Positions 26,137-35,607 are shown, numbered from the stretch's first letter. The stretch is 64,000 nt of DNA from Thermithiobacillus plumbiphilus (GCF_038070005.1 NZ_JBBPCO010000010.1:62001-126000), one strand, 5' to 3'. The notes: generated by a model from the letters alone, not told the origin. Made by a program: numbers and translations.

Positions 26137-27048
26137 TTAGAACCCGTGCTGGCGCAATTGTTCAGCGGTCAGCAGAAAAACCCCCGAACCGCCGGCGCTG
26201 TGCGCCAGCCAGAGGAAGGGCACATCCGGGTAACGCGCCTGCAGGGCGGCCTCGCTGTCGCCGACCTCCACCACCAGCACGCCCTGGTCATTCAAATGGT
26301 CGGCGGCCTGGCGCAGCAGGGGAATCACGCAATCCAGGCCATCGACGCCGGCGGCCAGCGCCAGCGCCGGCTCGCGCTGATATTCATCGGGCAGCCCGGC
26401 CATGGCGGCGGCGTCCACGTAGGGCGGATTGCTGACGATGAGATCGTAGCGGCGGCCCTGGAGGTTCTCAAAGAGATCGGATTGCACCGGATGCACGAAG
26501 TCCTGGACGCCATGCGCGGCGATGTTGCGGCGCGCTACATCCAGGGCATCCCCGGAAATGTCGGCGATGTCCACCTGCGCGCCCTCGAAGGCATAGGCCA
26601 GGCTGATGCCGATACAGCCCGAGCCGGTGCAAAGGTCCAGGATGCGTTCTACGCGAGTTGGGTCCACCCAGGGCTGGAAACCACTTTCGATGAACTCCTC
26701 GGTCAGGCTGCGCGGGATTAGCACCCGCTCATCGACATGAAACTTCAGGCCGCAGAACCAGGCCTCCTCGGTGATGTAGGCGGCGGGGCGATGTTCGATC
26801 TCGCGCTGGCGCAGGAAGTCGATGATGCGAGTCTTTTCGGCGGGCAGCAGGCGGGCGTCCAGAAAATCCTTCAGGTCCGCAGGCGCTAGCCCCAAGGCCC
26901 GGGCGATGAGGTATTCGGCTTCAGCGCGCGCGGTCTGCCGGCCCTGGCTGTAATCGAGCCCGGCCTGCTCGAAGCGGGTGATGGCCCAGCGCAGGTAATC
27001 GCGCAGGGTCTGGAAATGATTGAGGGTTTCGGTGCCGTATTCAGTCAT
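26137..27048 (-). CDS. prmB: ribosomal protein L3 glutamine methyltransferase
   Basis: 303 residues, HemK/PrmB type. The N-terminal helical domain (LRDYLRWAITRFEQAGL) is characteristic of PrmB, motif I is LDLCTGSGCIG, and the catalytic NPPY is present (SNPPYVDAAAM). It methylates a glutamine of L3 during 50S assembly. Length (about 300) and the Y-D-A-A-A-M sequence after NPPY favour PrmB over PrmC. It overlaps the upstream exonuclease gene by 8 bases. Confidence 0.93.
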   Translation of the reverse strand: MTEYGTETLNHFQTLRDYLRWAITRFEQAGLDYSQGRQTARAEAEYLIARALGLAPADLKDFLDARLLPAEKTRIIDFLRQREIEHRPAAYITEEAWFCGLKFHVDERVLIPRSLTEEFIESGFQPWVDPTRVERILDLCTGSGCIGISLAYAFEGAQVDIADISGDALDVARRNIAAHGVQDFVHPVQSDLFENLQGRRYDLIVSNPPYVDAAAMAGLPDEYQREPALALAAGVDGLDCVIPLLRQAADHLNDQGVLVVEVGDSEAALQARYPDVPFLWLAHSAGGSGVFLLTAEQLRQHGF

Positions 27049-27805
27049 GAAGTTCCAGCCAGACAGGACAATGATCGGCCCCCATGACTTCCGGGGAGAT
27101 GCCGGCGGCCTTCACGCGCGGCAAGAGGCTTTGGTGCACGAAGAAGTAATCGATGCGCCAGCCGACGTTGCGCTCACGGGCGCCGGAGCGCAGGCTCCAC
27201 CAGGAGTAGGCGTCGCGGGCCTCGGGGTTGCAATGGCGGAAGCTGTCCACCCAGCCGTGCGCGGTCCAGCGATCCAGCCAGGCGCGTTCCTCGGGCAGAA
27301 AGCCCGAGATCTTTTCGTTTTCGCGCGGACGGGCGAGATCCACGGCGCGATGCGCGGTATTCACGTCCCCGCAGAAGATGATGGGCTTTTCCTTGACGCG
27401 CGCGTTGATGTGATCGAGAAAGGCAGCGTAGAAGTCGAGCTTGTAGGCCAGGCGCTCGGGGCTGGCCTTGCCGTTGGGAAAGTAGACGTTATAGAGCAGG
27501 AAATCGCCGTGATCGCTGACCAGCACCCGGCCTTCGCGGTCGAAGCGCTCGATGCCAAGGCCGGTATCGCAGGCAAGCGGTGGCTGGCGACAGTAGGTCG
27601 CCACGCCGCTGTAGCCCTTTTTCTCGGCCGTGGCAAAGCAGCTTTTGAAGCCCGGCGGGTGCAGGATCTCGTCGGGCAGATCCGTGGGCGCGCACTTGGT
27701 CTCCTGCAGGCAGAGCAGGTCCAGGGGCGTGGCCTGCATCCATTCCAGCAGGCCCTTTTTGGCGGTACCGCGCAGGCCGTTGATGTTCCAGCTATAGAGC
27801 TTCAT
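27041..27805 (-). CDS. exodeoxyribonuclease III family endonuclease, copy 1
   Basis: 254 residues of the EEP/AP-endonuclease fold. Visible metal and catalytic residues: WNINGLR (Asn), QETK (Glu), CGDVNTAH (Asp, Asn), and the C-terminal GADHCPVWLEL (Asp-His). Members cut at abasic sites and degrade DNA 3'-5'. It lies in a run with prmB and DUF2322 and has a paralog at 34646. The KKGLLEWM and GRVLVSDHGDFLL segments place it in the subfamily also called ExoA-like; which copy is the main AP endonuclease is not clear. Confidence 0.92.
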   Translation of the reverse strand: MKLYSWNINGLRGTAKKGLLEWMQATPLDLLCLQETKCAPTDLPDEILHPPGFKSCFATAEKKGYSGVATYCRQPPLACDTGLGIERFDREGRVLVSDHGDFLLYNVYFPNGKASPERLAYKLDFYAAFLDHINARVKEKPIIFCGDVNTAHRAVDLARPRENEKISGFLPEERAWLDRWTAHGWVDSFRHCNPEARDAYSWWSLRSGARERNVGWRIDYFFVHQSLLPRVKAAGISPEVMGADHCPVWLELHD

Positions 27806-27811
27806 GCGGGT

Positions 27812-28126
27812 TTATTCGACCACCCGCACCGAGACGAAATCGCCGGATTCGATGATGCCAAACAGCCGGTCGATGTTGGGGTGCCGGCCGGGGTTGGCGC
27901 GGGCGTCCTCGGTATGCTCGGCGTAGAGTTCCAGGCCCTCGCGCGCGGCCTTGGGGCTGAGGGCACCGTATTTCACCGCCAGATGATAGTAAACCGCCAC
28001 CGAGCCGCTCTGGCCGGGCTTGTTGTCGATTTCTTCGAGCAGCTCGGAATGCGTGCCGCCATAGAGCTGCAGTTTTTTGACGTTATCCACTTTGGGGAGT
28101 GTGGCGAGGTTGTCTGCAAAGGCCAT
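27812..28126 (-). CDS. DUF2322 family protein
   Basis: 104 residues from MAFADNLATLPKVDNV, with TGGAAAT upstream. The pattern SVAVYYHLAVKYG, AAREGLELYAEHTEDARANPGRHPNIDRL is that of DUF2322, a family common in beta- and gammaproteobacteria without known function. Longer readings run into the rlmJ gene and lack family similarity. It lies 6 bases upstream of the exonuclease gene, so the two are cotranscribed. Confidence 0.85.
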   Translation of the reverse strand: MAFADNLATLPKVDNVKKLQLYGGTHSELLEEIDNKPGQSGSVAVYYHLAVKYGALSPKAAREGLELYAEHTEDARANPGRHPNIDRLFGIIESGDFVSVRVVE

Positions 28127-28172
28127 GTCATTTCCAGAATTATGTTGGGATAGCACGTATTTTGCCTGACAA

Positions 28173-29003
28173 TCAGCCGCCCGGCCAGCCATCCACCCGC
28201 AGCGACCAGATGCTGCCGGTGGCGGGGTCGGCGACCTGCGGGCCGATCTGCGCCAGGCTGGGCAGCAGCGGGTCGATGAACTGCCAGGGCGGATTGATGA
28301 CCACCAGACCGCTGCCATTGAGGCGTTCGGGTTTGTCCTCGGGGTGGTTCAGAAATTCGATGACGGTGGCGGGCAGGCCGGCTTCGCGCAGCTTGCGATG
28401 AAAGGTGCTGATGAGGCCGCGCGCCTTGATCGGATACCAGGCGAGATATACTCCCTGCGGCCATTTGCGCCAGGCGCTTGCAAGCGTTTTGGTGAGGCGC
28501 TCGAACTCGTCGCGGGCCTCGAAGGGTGGGTCGATCAGGATCAGACCGCGCTTTTCCGGGGGCGGAACCTGCGCCAGAAGCCCCGCGTAGCCATCGTTCT
28601 GCAGGGCCTGCGCGCCCTTTGTCTTGCCGATGATGCGGCTCAGGCGCTGCAGGACCAGCGGCTGGCTTTCAAAGAGCACCATGCGGTCCTGCTCGCGCAG
28701 CAGGTGTCTGGCGATCAGGGGGGAACCGGGGTATTTGCGCAGTTCGCCACCGAGGTTGAGTGCCTCGACAGCCTCGAAATAGCCCTTGGCCAGCGGCAGG
28801 TTGGCCCGCTGCTTCCAGAGCGCGCCAATACCGCTTTCATGCTCGCCACCGGCATCGAGCCCATAGAGCCCAGCGCCGGCATGGGTGTCGATATAGACAA
28901 AACCCTTGTCCTTGCGCTGCATGGCCTGCAGGGCGAAGGTCAGGGCGAGATGTTTGAAGACATCGGCCAGATTGCCGGCATGGAAACTGTGGTCGTAGTT
29001 CAT
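28173..29003 (-). CDS. rlmJ: 23S rRNA (adenine(2030)-N6)-methyltransferase
   Basis: 276 residues. It starts MNYDHSFHAGNLADVFKH and has YIDTHAGAGLY and the catalytic IDPPFE, all characteristic of RlmJ. It methylates A2030 of 23S rRNA. The start at 29003 is set by this conserved N-terminus; readings reaching 29642 run antisense through the Sel1 gene. First gene of the minus-strand run rlmJ, DUF2322, exonuclease, prmB. Confidence 0.95.
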   Translation of the reverse strand: MNYDHSFHAGNLADVFKHLALTFALQAMQRKDKGFVYIDTHAGAGLYGLDAGGEHESGIGALWKQRANLPLAKGYFEAVEALNLGGELRKYPGSPLIARHLLREQDRMVLFESQPLVLQRLSRIIGKTKGAQALQNDGYAGLLAQVPPPEKRGLILIDPPFEARDEFERLTKTLASAWRKWPQGVYLAWYPIKARGLISTFHRKLREAGLPATVIEFLNHPEDKPERLNGSGLVVINPPWQFIDPLLPSLAQIGPQVADPATGSIWSLRVDGWPGG

Positions 29004-29072
29004 GGGAGCGCTTAGAATGAGGAGAAAGCACCATTCTACACCCTTTTGGCTGTAATCCCGCGAGGAGCGCAC

Positions 29073-29882
29073 ATGAGCGAACTGAACGAGGAAGAGATCG
29101 AGATCCTGCAAGGCCAGGCAGATAGTGGCGACCCCGAGGCCATGCGGCTGCTGGGACTGGCCTATGCCGCCGGTGAGGACCTGCCCCAGGACTATACCCA
29201 GGCCGCGCGCTGGCTGCGCGCCGCTGCCGAGGCCAATGATGCCGAGGGACAGTTGCACTATGCCATCCTGCTGCACAAGGGCTATGGCCTGCCCAAAAGC
29301 GAGAAGCAGGCGCTGGCGTGGTACAAGAAAGCCGCCGAACAGGGCCAGGTCGCGGCCATGCACAATCTCGGCGCCATGTACTATGAAGGGCAGGGCACGG
29401 CGGTGCAGCCTGAGGCCGCCATCTACTGGTTTGGCCGGGCCGCCGAGCAGGGCTATGCCGACGCCATGTTTCATCTTGGCGTGCTCTATGAGCAACTGGG
29501 CGATTACCCCAAGGCGGCGCACTGGTACGCCCAGGCCGGCGAAAACGGTCACGCGGATGGCGCCTTCAGCATGGGAGTGCTCTATACGGATGGGCGCGGG
29601 GTGCCGCAGCACGACGAATATGCCTATGAGTGGTTCCTGCACGCCGCCGAACTGGGCAACCGTCGCGCCATGTTCAACGTGGCCCTGGCGCTCGGGACCG
29701 GCAAGCTGTCACGTGAGCTGGATCTGAAGGCCAGCGGCCAATGGCTCAAGCGTGCGGCGGAGGCGGGCCACACCGATGCCATGGAGGTGCTGGCCACGGC
29801 CCTGGAGCAGGGGCAGCTCGGCTTCTTCCCGGACCCTGTGCAGGCCGAATACTGGAAAAGCAGGGCCGCGCAGGGCAGTTGA
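29073..29882 (+). CDS. Sel1-repeat (TPR-like) protein
   Basis: 269 residues with GAGGAG before ATG 29073. Seven or so 36-residue Sel1 repeats are visible, with recurring A-x2-LG-x2-Y and W-x2-AAEQG/AAELG positions (for example AARWLRAAAEAND, AIYWFGRAAEQGYADAMFHLG). No signal peptide, so it is probably a cytoplasmic scaffold. Sel1 proteins join protein complexes; the partner cannot be inferred. Confidence 0.9.
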   Translation: MSELNEEEIEILQGQADSGDPEAMRLLGLAYAAGEDLPQDYTQAARWLRAAAEANDAEGQLHYAILLHKGYGLPKSEKQALAWYKKAAEQGQVAAMHNLGAMYYEGQGTAVQPEAAIYWFGRAAEQGYADAMFHLGVLYEQLGDYPKAAHWYAQAGENGHADGAFSMGVLYTDGRGVPQHDEYAYEWFLHAAELGNRRAMFNVALALGTGKLSRELDLKASGQWLKRAAEAGHTDAMEVLATALEQGQLGFFPDPVQAEYWKSRAAQGS

Positions 29883-29910
29883 ACTGGTAATTACGGCGCT
29901 GCTGGGCTAT

Positions 29911-29944
29911 TTACTTCCTCATAATGATAAATGGGAGGAAGTGA
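29911..29944 (+). promoter_or_regulatory. hairpin sequestering the Shine-Dalgarno of the DUF4124 gene
   Basis: TTACTTCCTC (29911-29920), 14-base AT-rich loop, GAGGAAGTGA (29935-29944): a 10-base stem with one G-U pair. The right arm holds the Shine-Dalgarno GGAGGAAG and ends one base before the ATG at 29946. In RNA this would hide the ribosome binding site. It could be a thermosensor-like or ligand-controlled switch, or simply a coincidence of an anti-SD run. Confidence 0.6.
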
Positions 29945-29945
29945 C

Positions 29946-30566
29946 ATGCGCCGGTTTGGTATCGGCCTGATGTTCTGCGCCGGGCTTGCCGGCATGCCCG
30001 CCTCGGCGGGTGACGGCATCTATCGCTGGCAGGATAGTCAGGGCCGCTGGCATTTTTCCAATCACGCCGAAGTCGACCCCAATCAACAACCCGCTCCCGC
30101 GCCGCGTGCCTACCTGCCTGTCGCCAGACTGGCCGTACCGGGTGCAGCGGTGCTGCGCTCACCCGATGCCCTGCAGAGCTGGTTGTTGCGCTTGAAAAGC
30201 GACATGCGCCGTGTTCCGCCGGAACAGGAGAGCCGCTATCTATCGCGCGTTCGCTGGCCTACCGGGCCTGTGGTCTGGCGCGTGCGAGTGCAGGAGATCG
30301 TCAATACGGACCTCTTGCGTCCGGAACTCGGGCGCTATCAGATCCGCGCCCGCACCCTGTCGCCGGTGGCAACCGGTGGCCTGCCGGTGGTGCTCGATGG
30401 CGAGCTCCTGCATGGCGCGGGTGCGCCGCGAGTGGGCGAGCTGCTGCAGGTGCGCGGGCAGCTCAGCCTGCATCCTGATACCCTGCGGCTGATGGACCGC
30501 CATGGCTTCGTGTATTATCCCGTGCAGATTCTTCTTGCCGCGAGGCCCCTGTCGCTACGGGAGTAA
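29946..30566 (+). CDS. exported DUF4124 domain protein
   Basis: 206 residues. A signal peptide (about 1-21, ending ASAG) is followed by a DUF4124 motif (IYRWQDSQGRWHFSNH), a proline-rich linker and a C-terminal domain with many beta strands (YQIRARTLSP, VGELLQVRGQLSLHP). The second half resembles the CsiV-like or outer-membrane-associated domains seen with DUF4124, but I cannot name it with confidence. Translation start is inside a hairpin (29911-29944). It lies 6 bases before the GST gene. Confidence 0.78.
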   Translation: MRRFGIGLMFCAGLAGMPASAGDGIYRWQDSQGRWHFSNHAEVDPNQQPAPAPRAYLPVARLAVPGAAVLRSPDALQSWLLRLKSDMRRVPPEQESRYLSRVRWPTGPVVWRVRVQEIVNTDLLRPELGRYQIRARTLSPVATGGLPVVLDGELLHGAGAPRVGELLQVRGQLSLHPDTLRLMDRHGFVYYPVQILLAARPLSLRE

Positions 30567-30572
30567 ACACGC

Positions 30573-31178
30573 ATGCAATTGATCATGTCTCTGACCTCAC
30601 CCTATGCCCGCAAGGTGCGGGTGGTCCTGCTGGAAAAAGCCCTGCCCTTTGAAGGCGTGGTGGATATCCCCTGGAATCCGGACACCCAGGTGCCGGATTT
30701 CAACCCGCTGGGCAAGGTGCCGGTACTGCATCTGCAGGATGGCACGATGCTTTATGATTCCCGCGTGATCGTGCAGTTTCTGGAGCAGTACCACCCCGAG
30801 CCCGCCCTGCTGCCCCAGGGCATGAGTCGCGTCCATGCCCTGCGTGTCGAGGCCCTGGCCGACGGCATCATCGATGCCTCCGTGGCCATCTTTCTGGAGC
30901 GCAAGCGCCCGCCTGCCATGCAGGACGCGGCCTGGATCAATCGTCAGGCGCAGAAGATCGAGCGCGGCCTGCTGGCTGCCGAGGGCGAGCTCGCCATGCA
31001 TGCCTGGTGCGTGGATGGCTGTTTCGGGCTGGCGGACATCGCCCTGGGCTGCATGCTTGAATATCTCGATTTGCGCCTGGATCTGCCCTGGCGCGATCAG
31101 CATCCACGCCTGGCGAACCTGCTCGAGCGCCTGAACCAGCGTCCTGCCTTTGCCGAGACGGCGCCGCCCCGGCAGTGA
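30573..31178 (+). CDS. glutathione S-transferase family protein
   Basis: 201 residues. N-terminal thioredoxin-like domain with SLTSPYARKVR (active Ser region) and the cis-proline motif GKVPVL, the glutathione gamma-glutamyl-binding DSRVIVQFLE, then a helical C-terminal domain. Similar in shape to E. coli YibF. Substrate unknown. Confidence 0.92.
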   Translation: MQLIMSLTSPYARKVRVVLLEKALPFEGVVDIPWNPDTQVPDFNPLGKVPVLHLQDGTMLYDSRVIVQFLEQYHPEPALLPQGMSRVHALRVEALADGIIDASVAIFLERKRPPAMQDAAWINRQAQKIERGLLAAEGELAMHAWCVDGCFGLADIALGCMLEYLDLRLDLPWRDQHPRLANLLERLNQRPAFAETAPPRQ

Positions 31179-31205
31179 TGGGCCATCTCCTTGTTGCATG
31201 AGCCA

Positions 31206-31233
31206 AATTTAGGCTAAAATTTAGCTCTAAATT
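31206..31233. promoter_or_regulatory. nested palindrome, putative toxin-antitoxin operator
   Basis: Inner perfect palindrome GCTAAAATTTAGC (31213-31225) flanked by AATTTAG and CTAAATT (31206-31212, 31227-31233). It is AT-rich against a GC-rich background and sits 20 bases before the antitoxin start, as expected for autoregulation by an antitoxin-toxin complex. Confidence 0.65.
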
Positions 31234-31253
31234 CAGCTTTGAAGGAGCTCGTC

Positions 31254-31499
31254 ATGGAACTGCTCTACACCAACGCCTCGGTCAGTATCAGCGAGCTGAA
31301 AAAGAACCCCAGCGCTGTCATCGAAGAGGCGGGCGGCTTTCCTGTCGCCGTGCTCAACCATAACAAGCCCGCCGCCTACCTGGTGCCCGCCGCCGCCTTC
31401 GAAGCCATGATGGAAAGGATCGAGGACATCGAACTCGCCACACTCGTCAAGGAACGCGAGCACGAGCCCACCGTCAAGGTTTCAATGGATGAGCTATAG
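31254..31499 (+). CDS. Phd/YefM family antitoxin
   Basis: 81 residues; AAGGAG lies 6 bases before ATG 31254. The N-terminal ASVSISELKKNPSAVIEEAGGFPVAVL segment is the DNA-binding and dimerisation fold of Phd/YefM, with KPAAYLVP ending the core; the acidic C-terminus would neutralise the toxin. It overlaps the toxin gene by 11 bases. No mobile element borders it, but it begins the accessory patch at 31-34.6 kb. Confidence 0.88.
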   Translation: MELLYTNASVSISELKKNPSAVIEEAGGFPVAVLNHNKPAAYLVPAAAFEAMMERIEDIELATLVKEREHEPTVKVSMDEL

Positions 31500-31776
31500 C
31501 CTCGAATTCCGGGAAAGCGCCTGGAAGGAGTGGCAGAAGCTCGACCGTAACCTGCGTGAGCAATTCAAGGCCAAGCTGCTGGAGCGGCTGGAAAATCCCC
31601 GGGTCGAATCCGCGCGGCTCTCCGGCATGCCCGATTGTTACAAGATCAAATTGCGCGCCGCCGGTTACCGGCTGGTCTATCAGGTCTTCGATGAACGTGT
31701 GGTCGTGGTCGTGGTGGCCGTGGGCAAGCGCGAAGACAGCGCAGTTTACCGCAAGGCCAGGGGGCGCTTGAAATGA
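31489..31776 (+). CDS. RelE/ParE family toxin
   Basis: 95 residues. The sequence (LEFRESAWKEWQKLDRNLREQF, MPDCYKIKLRAAGYRLVYQV, VVVVVAVGKRE) follows the RelE fold; the arginines in KLRAAGYRLVYQV and the late K/R-E-D-S are the usual RNA-contact and catalytic positions, so a ribosome-dependent mRNA endonuclease is likely. Its stop overlaps the next frame by four bases. Confidence 0.88.
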   Translation: MSYSLEFRESAWKEWQKLDRNLREQFKAKLLERLENPRVESARLSGMPDCYKIKLRAAGYRLVYQVFDERVVVVVVAVGKREDSAVYRKARGRLK

Positions 31777-32726
31777 TCCGCGACTACATTGGCTGTATGA
31801 AACAGAGCAACCCATTGCCCGGCGGCGAGATCGCCCTGTTCCAGGCACCCGACGGCCAGATTCGCCTGGACGTGCGCCTGGAGCGGGAGACCGTCTGGCT
31901 CTCCCTGAATCAGATGGCCGAGCTCTTTGGTCGCGACAAGTCTGTGATTTCCCGGCACTTGCGCAACATCTTCGCCTCTGGGGAATTGGATCGGACGGTA
32001 ACTGTTGCAAAAAATGCAACAGTTCAAAAAGAGGGTGGACGGGACGTGGTGCGCGAAATCGAATACTTCGACCTCGACGCCATCCTCTCCGTCGGCTACC
32101 GCGTCAACTCCAAGCGCGGCACCCAATTCCGCATCTGGGCCACCCGCACTCTGCGAGACCATCTGGTCCAGGGCTACACCCTCAACGAACGCCGCCTGCT
32201 CTGCTTCATCATCAAGAATCACCCGTTCTCGGACGGCAACAAGCGCATCGGCAGCTTTATGCTCCTGCTCTACCTCGACTACAATCAGCCCGATGACCTG
32301 CCAGTTTCGTTTGTTTCAATGCCTGCTGTTGGCGCAGGCGAAGGGTCAATTCGCGTGGGTGAAACACGCCCCGCCGGTGAAGTGAATAAGGGGTTTACTG
32401 CTCTCCTCGAAGGTGACGTGCTCTTTGCCAAGATTACCCCTTGTATGGAAAACGGGAAGATGGCCGTTGTGCCCAAACTGGTGAATGGCTTCGGGTTCGG
32501 CTTCACCGAATTTCATGTACTCCGCCTCAGGGCGAGCATGGAGGCCAAGTATCTTTACTACTACGTTTCAAGCCAATCATTTCGCAGGAAAGCAGAGCGA
32601 CACATGACCGGGGCCCAAGTGGGCGCCACTCTCCAGCGCGCCGAGCGCCTGCGGCAGTCCACCTTGAGTCGCGTTTTCGCTGGCAGTCTTTGTCCTGTGG
32701 AGGAGATCCCAGAGGCCGCGGCGTGA
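31773..32726 (+). pseudogene. RhuM-Fic-HsdS chimeric remnant
   Basis: An unbroken 317-codon frame made of three unrelated pieces. Residues about 17-140 are the N-terminal part of a RhuM-family protein (GGEIALFQA, TVWLSLNQMAELF, GYRVNSKRGTQFR). Residues about 143-170 are only the end of a Fic/Doc domain, with the full HPFSDGNKR motif at 150-158 but none of the preceding helices. Residues about 175-317 are type I restriction specificity subunit sequence (GDVLFAKITPCMENGK, then AERLRQSTLSRVFAGSL) with a deletion near 284. It is best read as a scar of in-frame deletions joining rhuM-fic to hsdS. Start could also be ATG 31797. It is unlikely to be functional in its original roles. Confidence 0.78.
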
Positions 32727-33457
32727 CCATCGAAATCGTTGAAATCATCGGCCGTTCTGAGCAGGGCATCACAAAACCCTTCATCTGTCGTGGCGATGAC
32801 GGTCAGGTTTATTTCGTGAAGGGGCGGGGTGCGGGTCGGCGCAGCCTGATCTGCGAATGGGTCGCTGGTCAGCTTGGGCGGCGGCTTGGCTTGCCCATCG
32901 CGCATTTCGAGATCGTCCAGGTTCCGCAGGAGTTGCTTTCCATCGCCATGCGAGACGACCTGGTCGAATTGGGCGCGGGGAAAGCCTTCGGTTCGCGCAA
33001 GGTTCCGGTGGTTGAACTGACGGCGTCCCATCTTGATGATGTGCCCGGGGAAGTGCAGCGGGATGTACTGGCCTTTGATTGGTGGGTGCGTAACGGCGAC
33101 CGCAGCTTGGGCGAGACCGGCGGCAATCCCAATCTGTTCTGGGATATGGAGAACCAGGACTTGATGGTCATCGACCACAATCAGGCGTTCGACCCGGATT
33201 TTTCGCCGCGGGACTTTGCCTGTCTGCATGCCTTCCACGTGGAATGCCCAGTTCTGTTCGGCGACCGGGTTTTGCAACAGATGTATGTCAAACGCTTCCT
33301 GGGTGCGCTGGCGGATTGGGAAACGATCTGCCATACTGTGCCGCCCGAATGGTGGTTCTTGGATGCCGAGCAGACCGTGCCGACGAATTTCGATGTCCGG
33401 GCCACCTATCAGTTGTTGATTCAATGCCAAACCGATGGGTTCTGGAGCTTGGAATGA
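32723..33457 (+). CDS. HipA-like kinase family protein
   Basis: 244 residues from GTG 32723, which overlaps the preceding stop (GTGA). It is a small HipA-like kinase: a nucleotide-binding N-lobe (VYFVKG, Lys), FDWWVRNGDRSL matching the catalytic N-x-DR loop and LMVIDHNQAF matching the metal-binding DH segment. It is shorter than classical HipA (about 440) and pairs with a downstream DUF3037 gene, an association I know as common. Unlike HipBA it has no HipB beside it. Substrate unknown. Confidence 0.82.
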   Translation: MTIEIVEIIGRSEQGITKPFICRGDDGQVYFVKGRGAGRRSLICEWVAGQLGRRLGLPIAHFEIVQVPQELLSIAMRDDLVELGAGKAFGSRKVPVVELTASHLDDVPGEVQRDVLAFDWWVRNGDRSLGETGGNPNLFWDMENQDLMVIDHNQAFDPDFSPRDFACLHAFHVECPVLFGDRVLQQMYVKRFLGALADWETICHTVPPEWWFLDAEQTVPTNFDVRATYQLLIQCQTDGFWSLE

Positions 33458-34296
33458 CGAGGACACCCTGCCTCTATTCGATCGTCCGATTCACGCCCTT
33501 CGTGGAGACGGGCGAGTTCGCCAACGTGGGCATCATCATGATGGCCCCTGAGCAGCGTTTTTTCGAGTTCAAGCTGATGGTCCAGCGGCATGCGCGCGTT
33601 ACGCACTTCTTCGAGCAGCTTGAAGCCAAGGTATTTCTCGCGGCGATGCGCAATCTGCAAAAGGAACTGAACCGGGTCGCCGGGGTATTGCGCCGGCATG
33701 GCTTTGATAAGCGCCTCAAGACGAACAATGTCGATTTCGCCAAGGAGTTGTTCGCCGAGATCGTTCGGCCCCGTGAGACCGTCATCAAGTTCAGCGAGCC
33801 TCGGGCCATCCTGGCCGGTGACATGGAGGAAACGCTGACCGAACTCTACCGCCATTATGTCGAGCGCTCCTTTGTCACCCGCGAGTATCAGGAGACGGTA
33901 TTGGAGCGCGGCATGCGGCAGTGGCTTTCCCAGGCTCGGATCGCTGACCGTTTCAATCTCGTGAAAGTGGGTGACGACGAGTATCACGTCAACTTCCCCT
34001 TCGTCGAGCAGCGGGGCGATCGTCCGGTGAAGGCTATCAAGCCCTTGCATCTTGCCCACGACCAACCGACCAAAATCATCGAGCATGGCGGCCAGTGGGT
34101 TTTGCGGATCCAACAGCTTCGCAAGCGCCGGTATTTGCCTGATAAGGTGTTGTTCGCTGTGCAAGGCCCGAGGGACGATGGCCCGAAAGGACGTGCTTAC
34201 GATGAGGTAGTCCATGGGCTGCAGGATACCGGTGTGACGGTTTTGCCCTACACGGACAAGGAAGACATTTTGGCCTTTGCGGCCGGGAGTGCATGA
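33454..34296 (+). CDS. DUF3037 family protein
   Basis: 280 residues, starting with an ATGA overlap on the kinase gene. The opening LYSIVRFTPFVETGEFANVGIIM is the DUF3037 signature. The rest is helix-rich with a C-terminal block (PVKAIKPLHLAHDQPTKI) and no recognised catalytic motif. The tight coupling says it works with the HipA-like kinase, perhaps as its regulator or target. Function not known. Confidence 0.85.
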   Translation: MTRTPCLYSIVRFTPFVETGEFANVGIIMMAPEQRFFEFKLMVQRHARVTHFFEQLEAKVFLAAMRNLQKELNRVAGVLRRHGFDKRLKTNNVDFAKELFAEIVRPRETVIKFSEPRAILAGDMEETLTELYRHYVERSFVTREYQETVLERGMRQWLSQARIADRFNLVKVGDDEYHVNFPFVEQRGDRPVKAIKPLHLAHDQPTKIIEHGGQWVLRIQQLRKRRYLPDKVLFAVQGPRDDGPKGRAYDEVVHGLQDTGVTVLPYTDKEDILAFAAGSA

Positions 34297-35410
<1,114 letters not shown>

Positions 35411-35502
35411 ATGAATCAGGGCCTAGGCTCCCATCGTTCCAGAGATTGCTGGCCGGGTCAGGGAAATGTCGCATGCCGGCCCAGATCACTGAAGCGGAGT
35501 CA

Positions 35503-35520
35503 ATAGATATTTGTATCTAT
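35503..35520. repeat. inverted repeat ATAGATA-N4-TATCTAT
   Basis: Perfect 7-base arms in the 197-base gap after xthA. It is AT-rich and lies about 88 bases before a small hypothetical gene. No T-run follows, so an operator is more likely than a terminator. The remaining part of the gap shows nothing else. Confidence 0.4.
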
Positions 35521-35607
35521 GGGCTTTTGGGTTGGTGTCGATAGTATGCCATTCAGGTTTCTGGCTCTAGGATGTCCTTCCCCGGCTCTGCGGGGAGCAA
35601 GGTGGCA

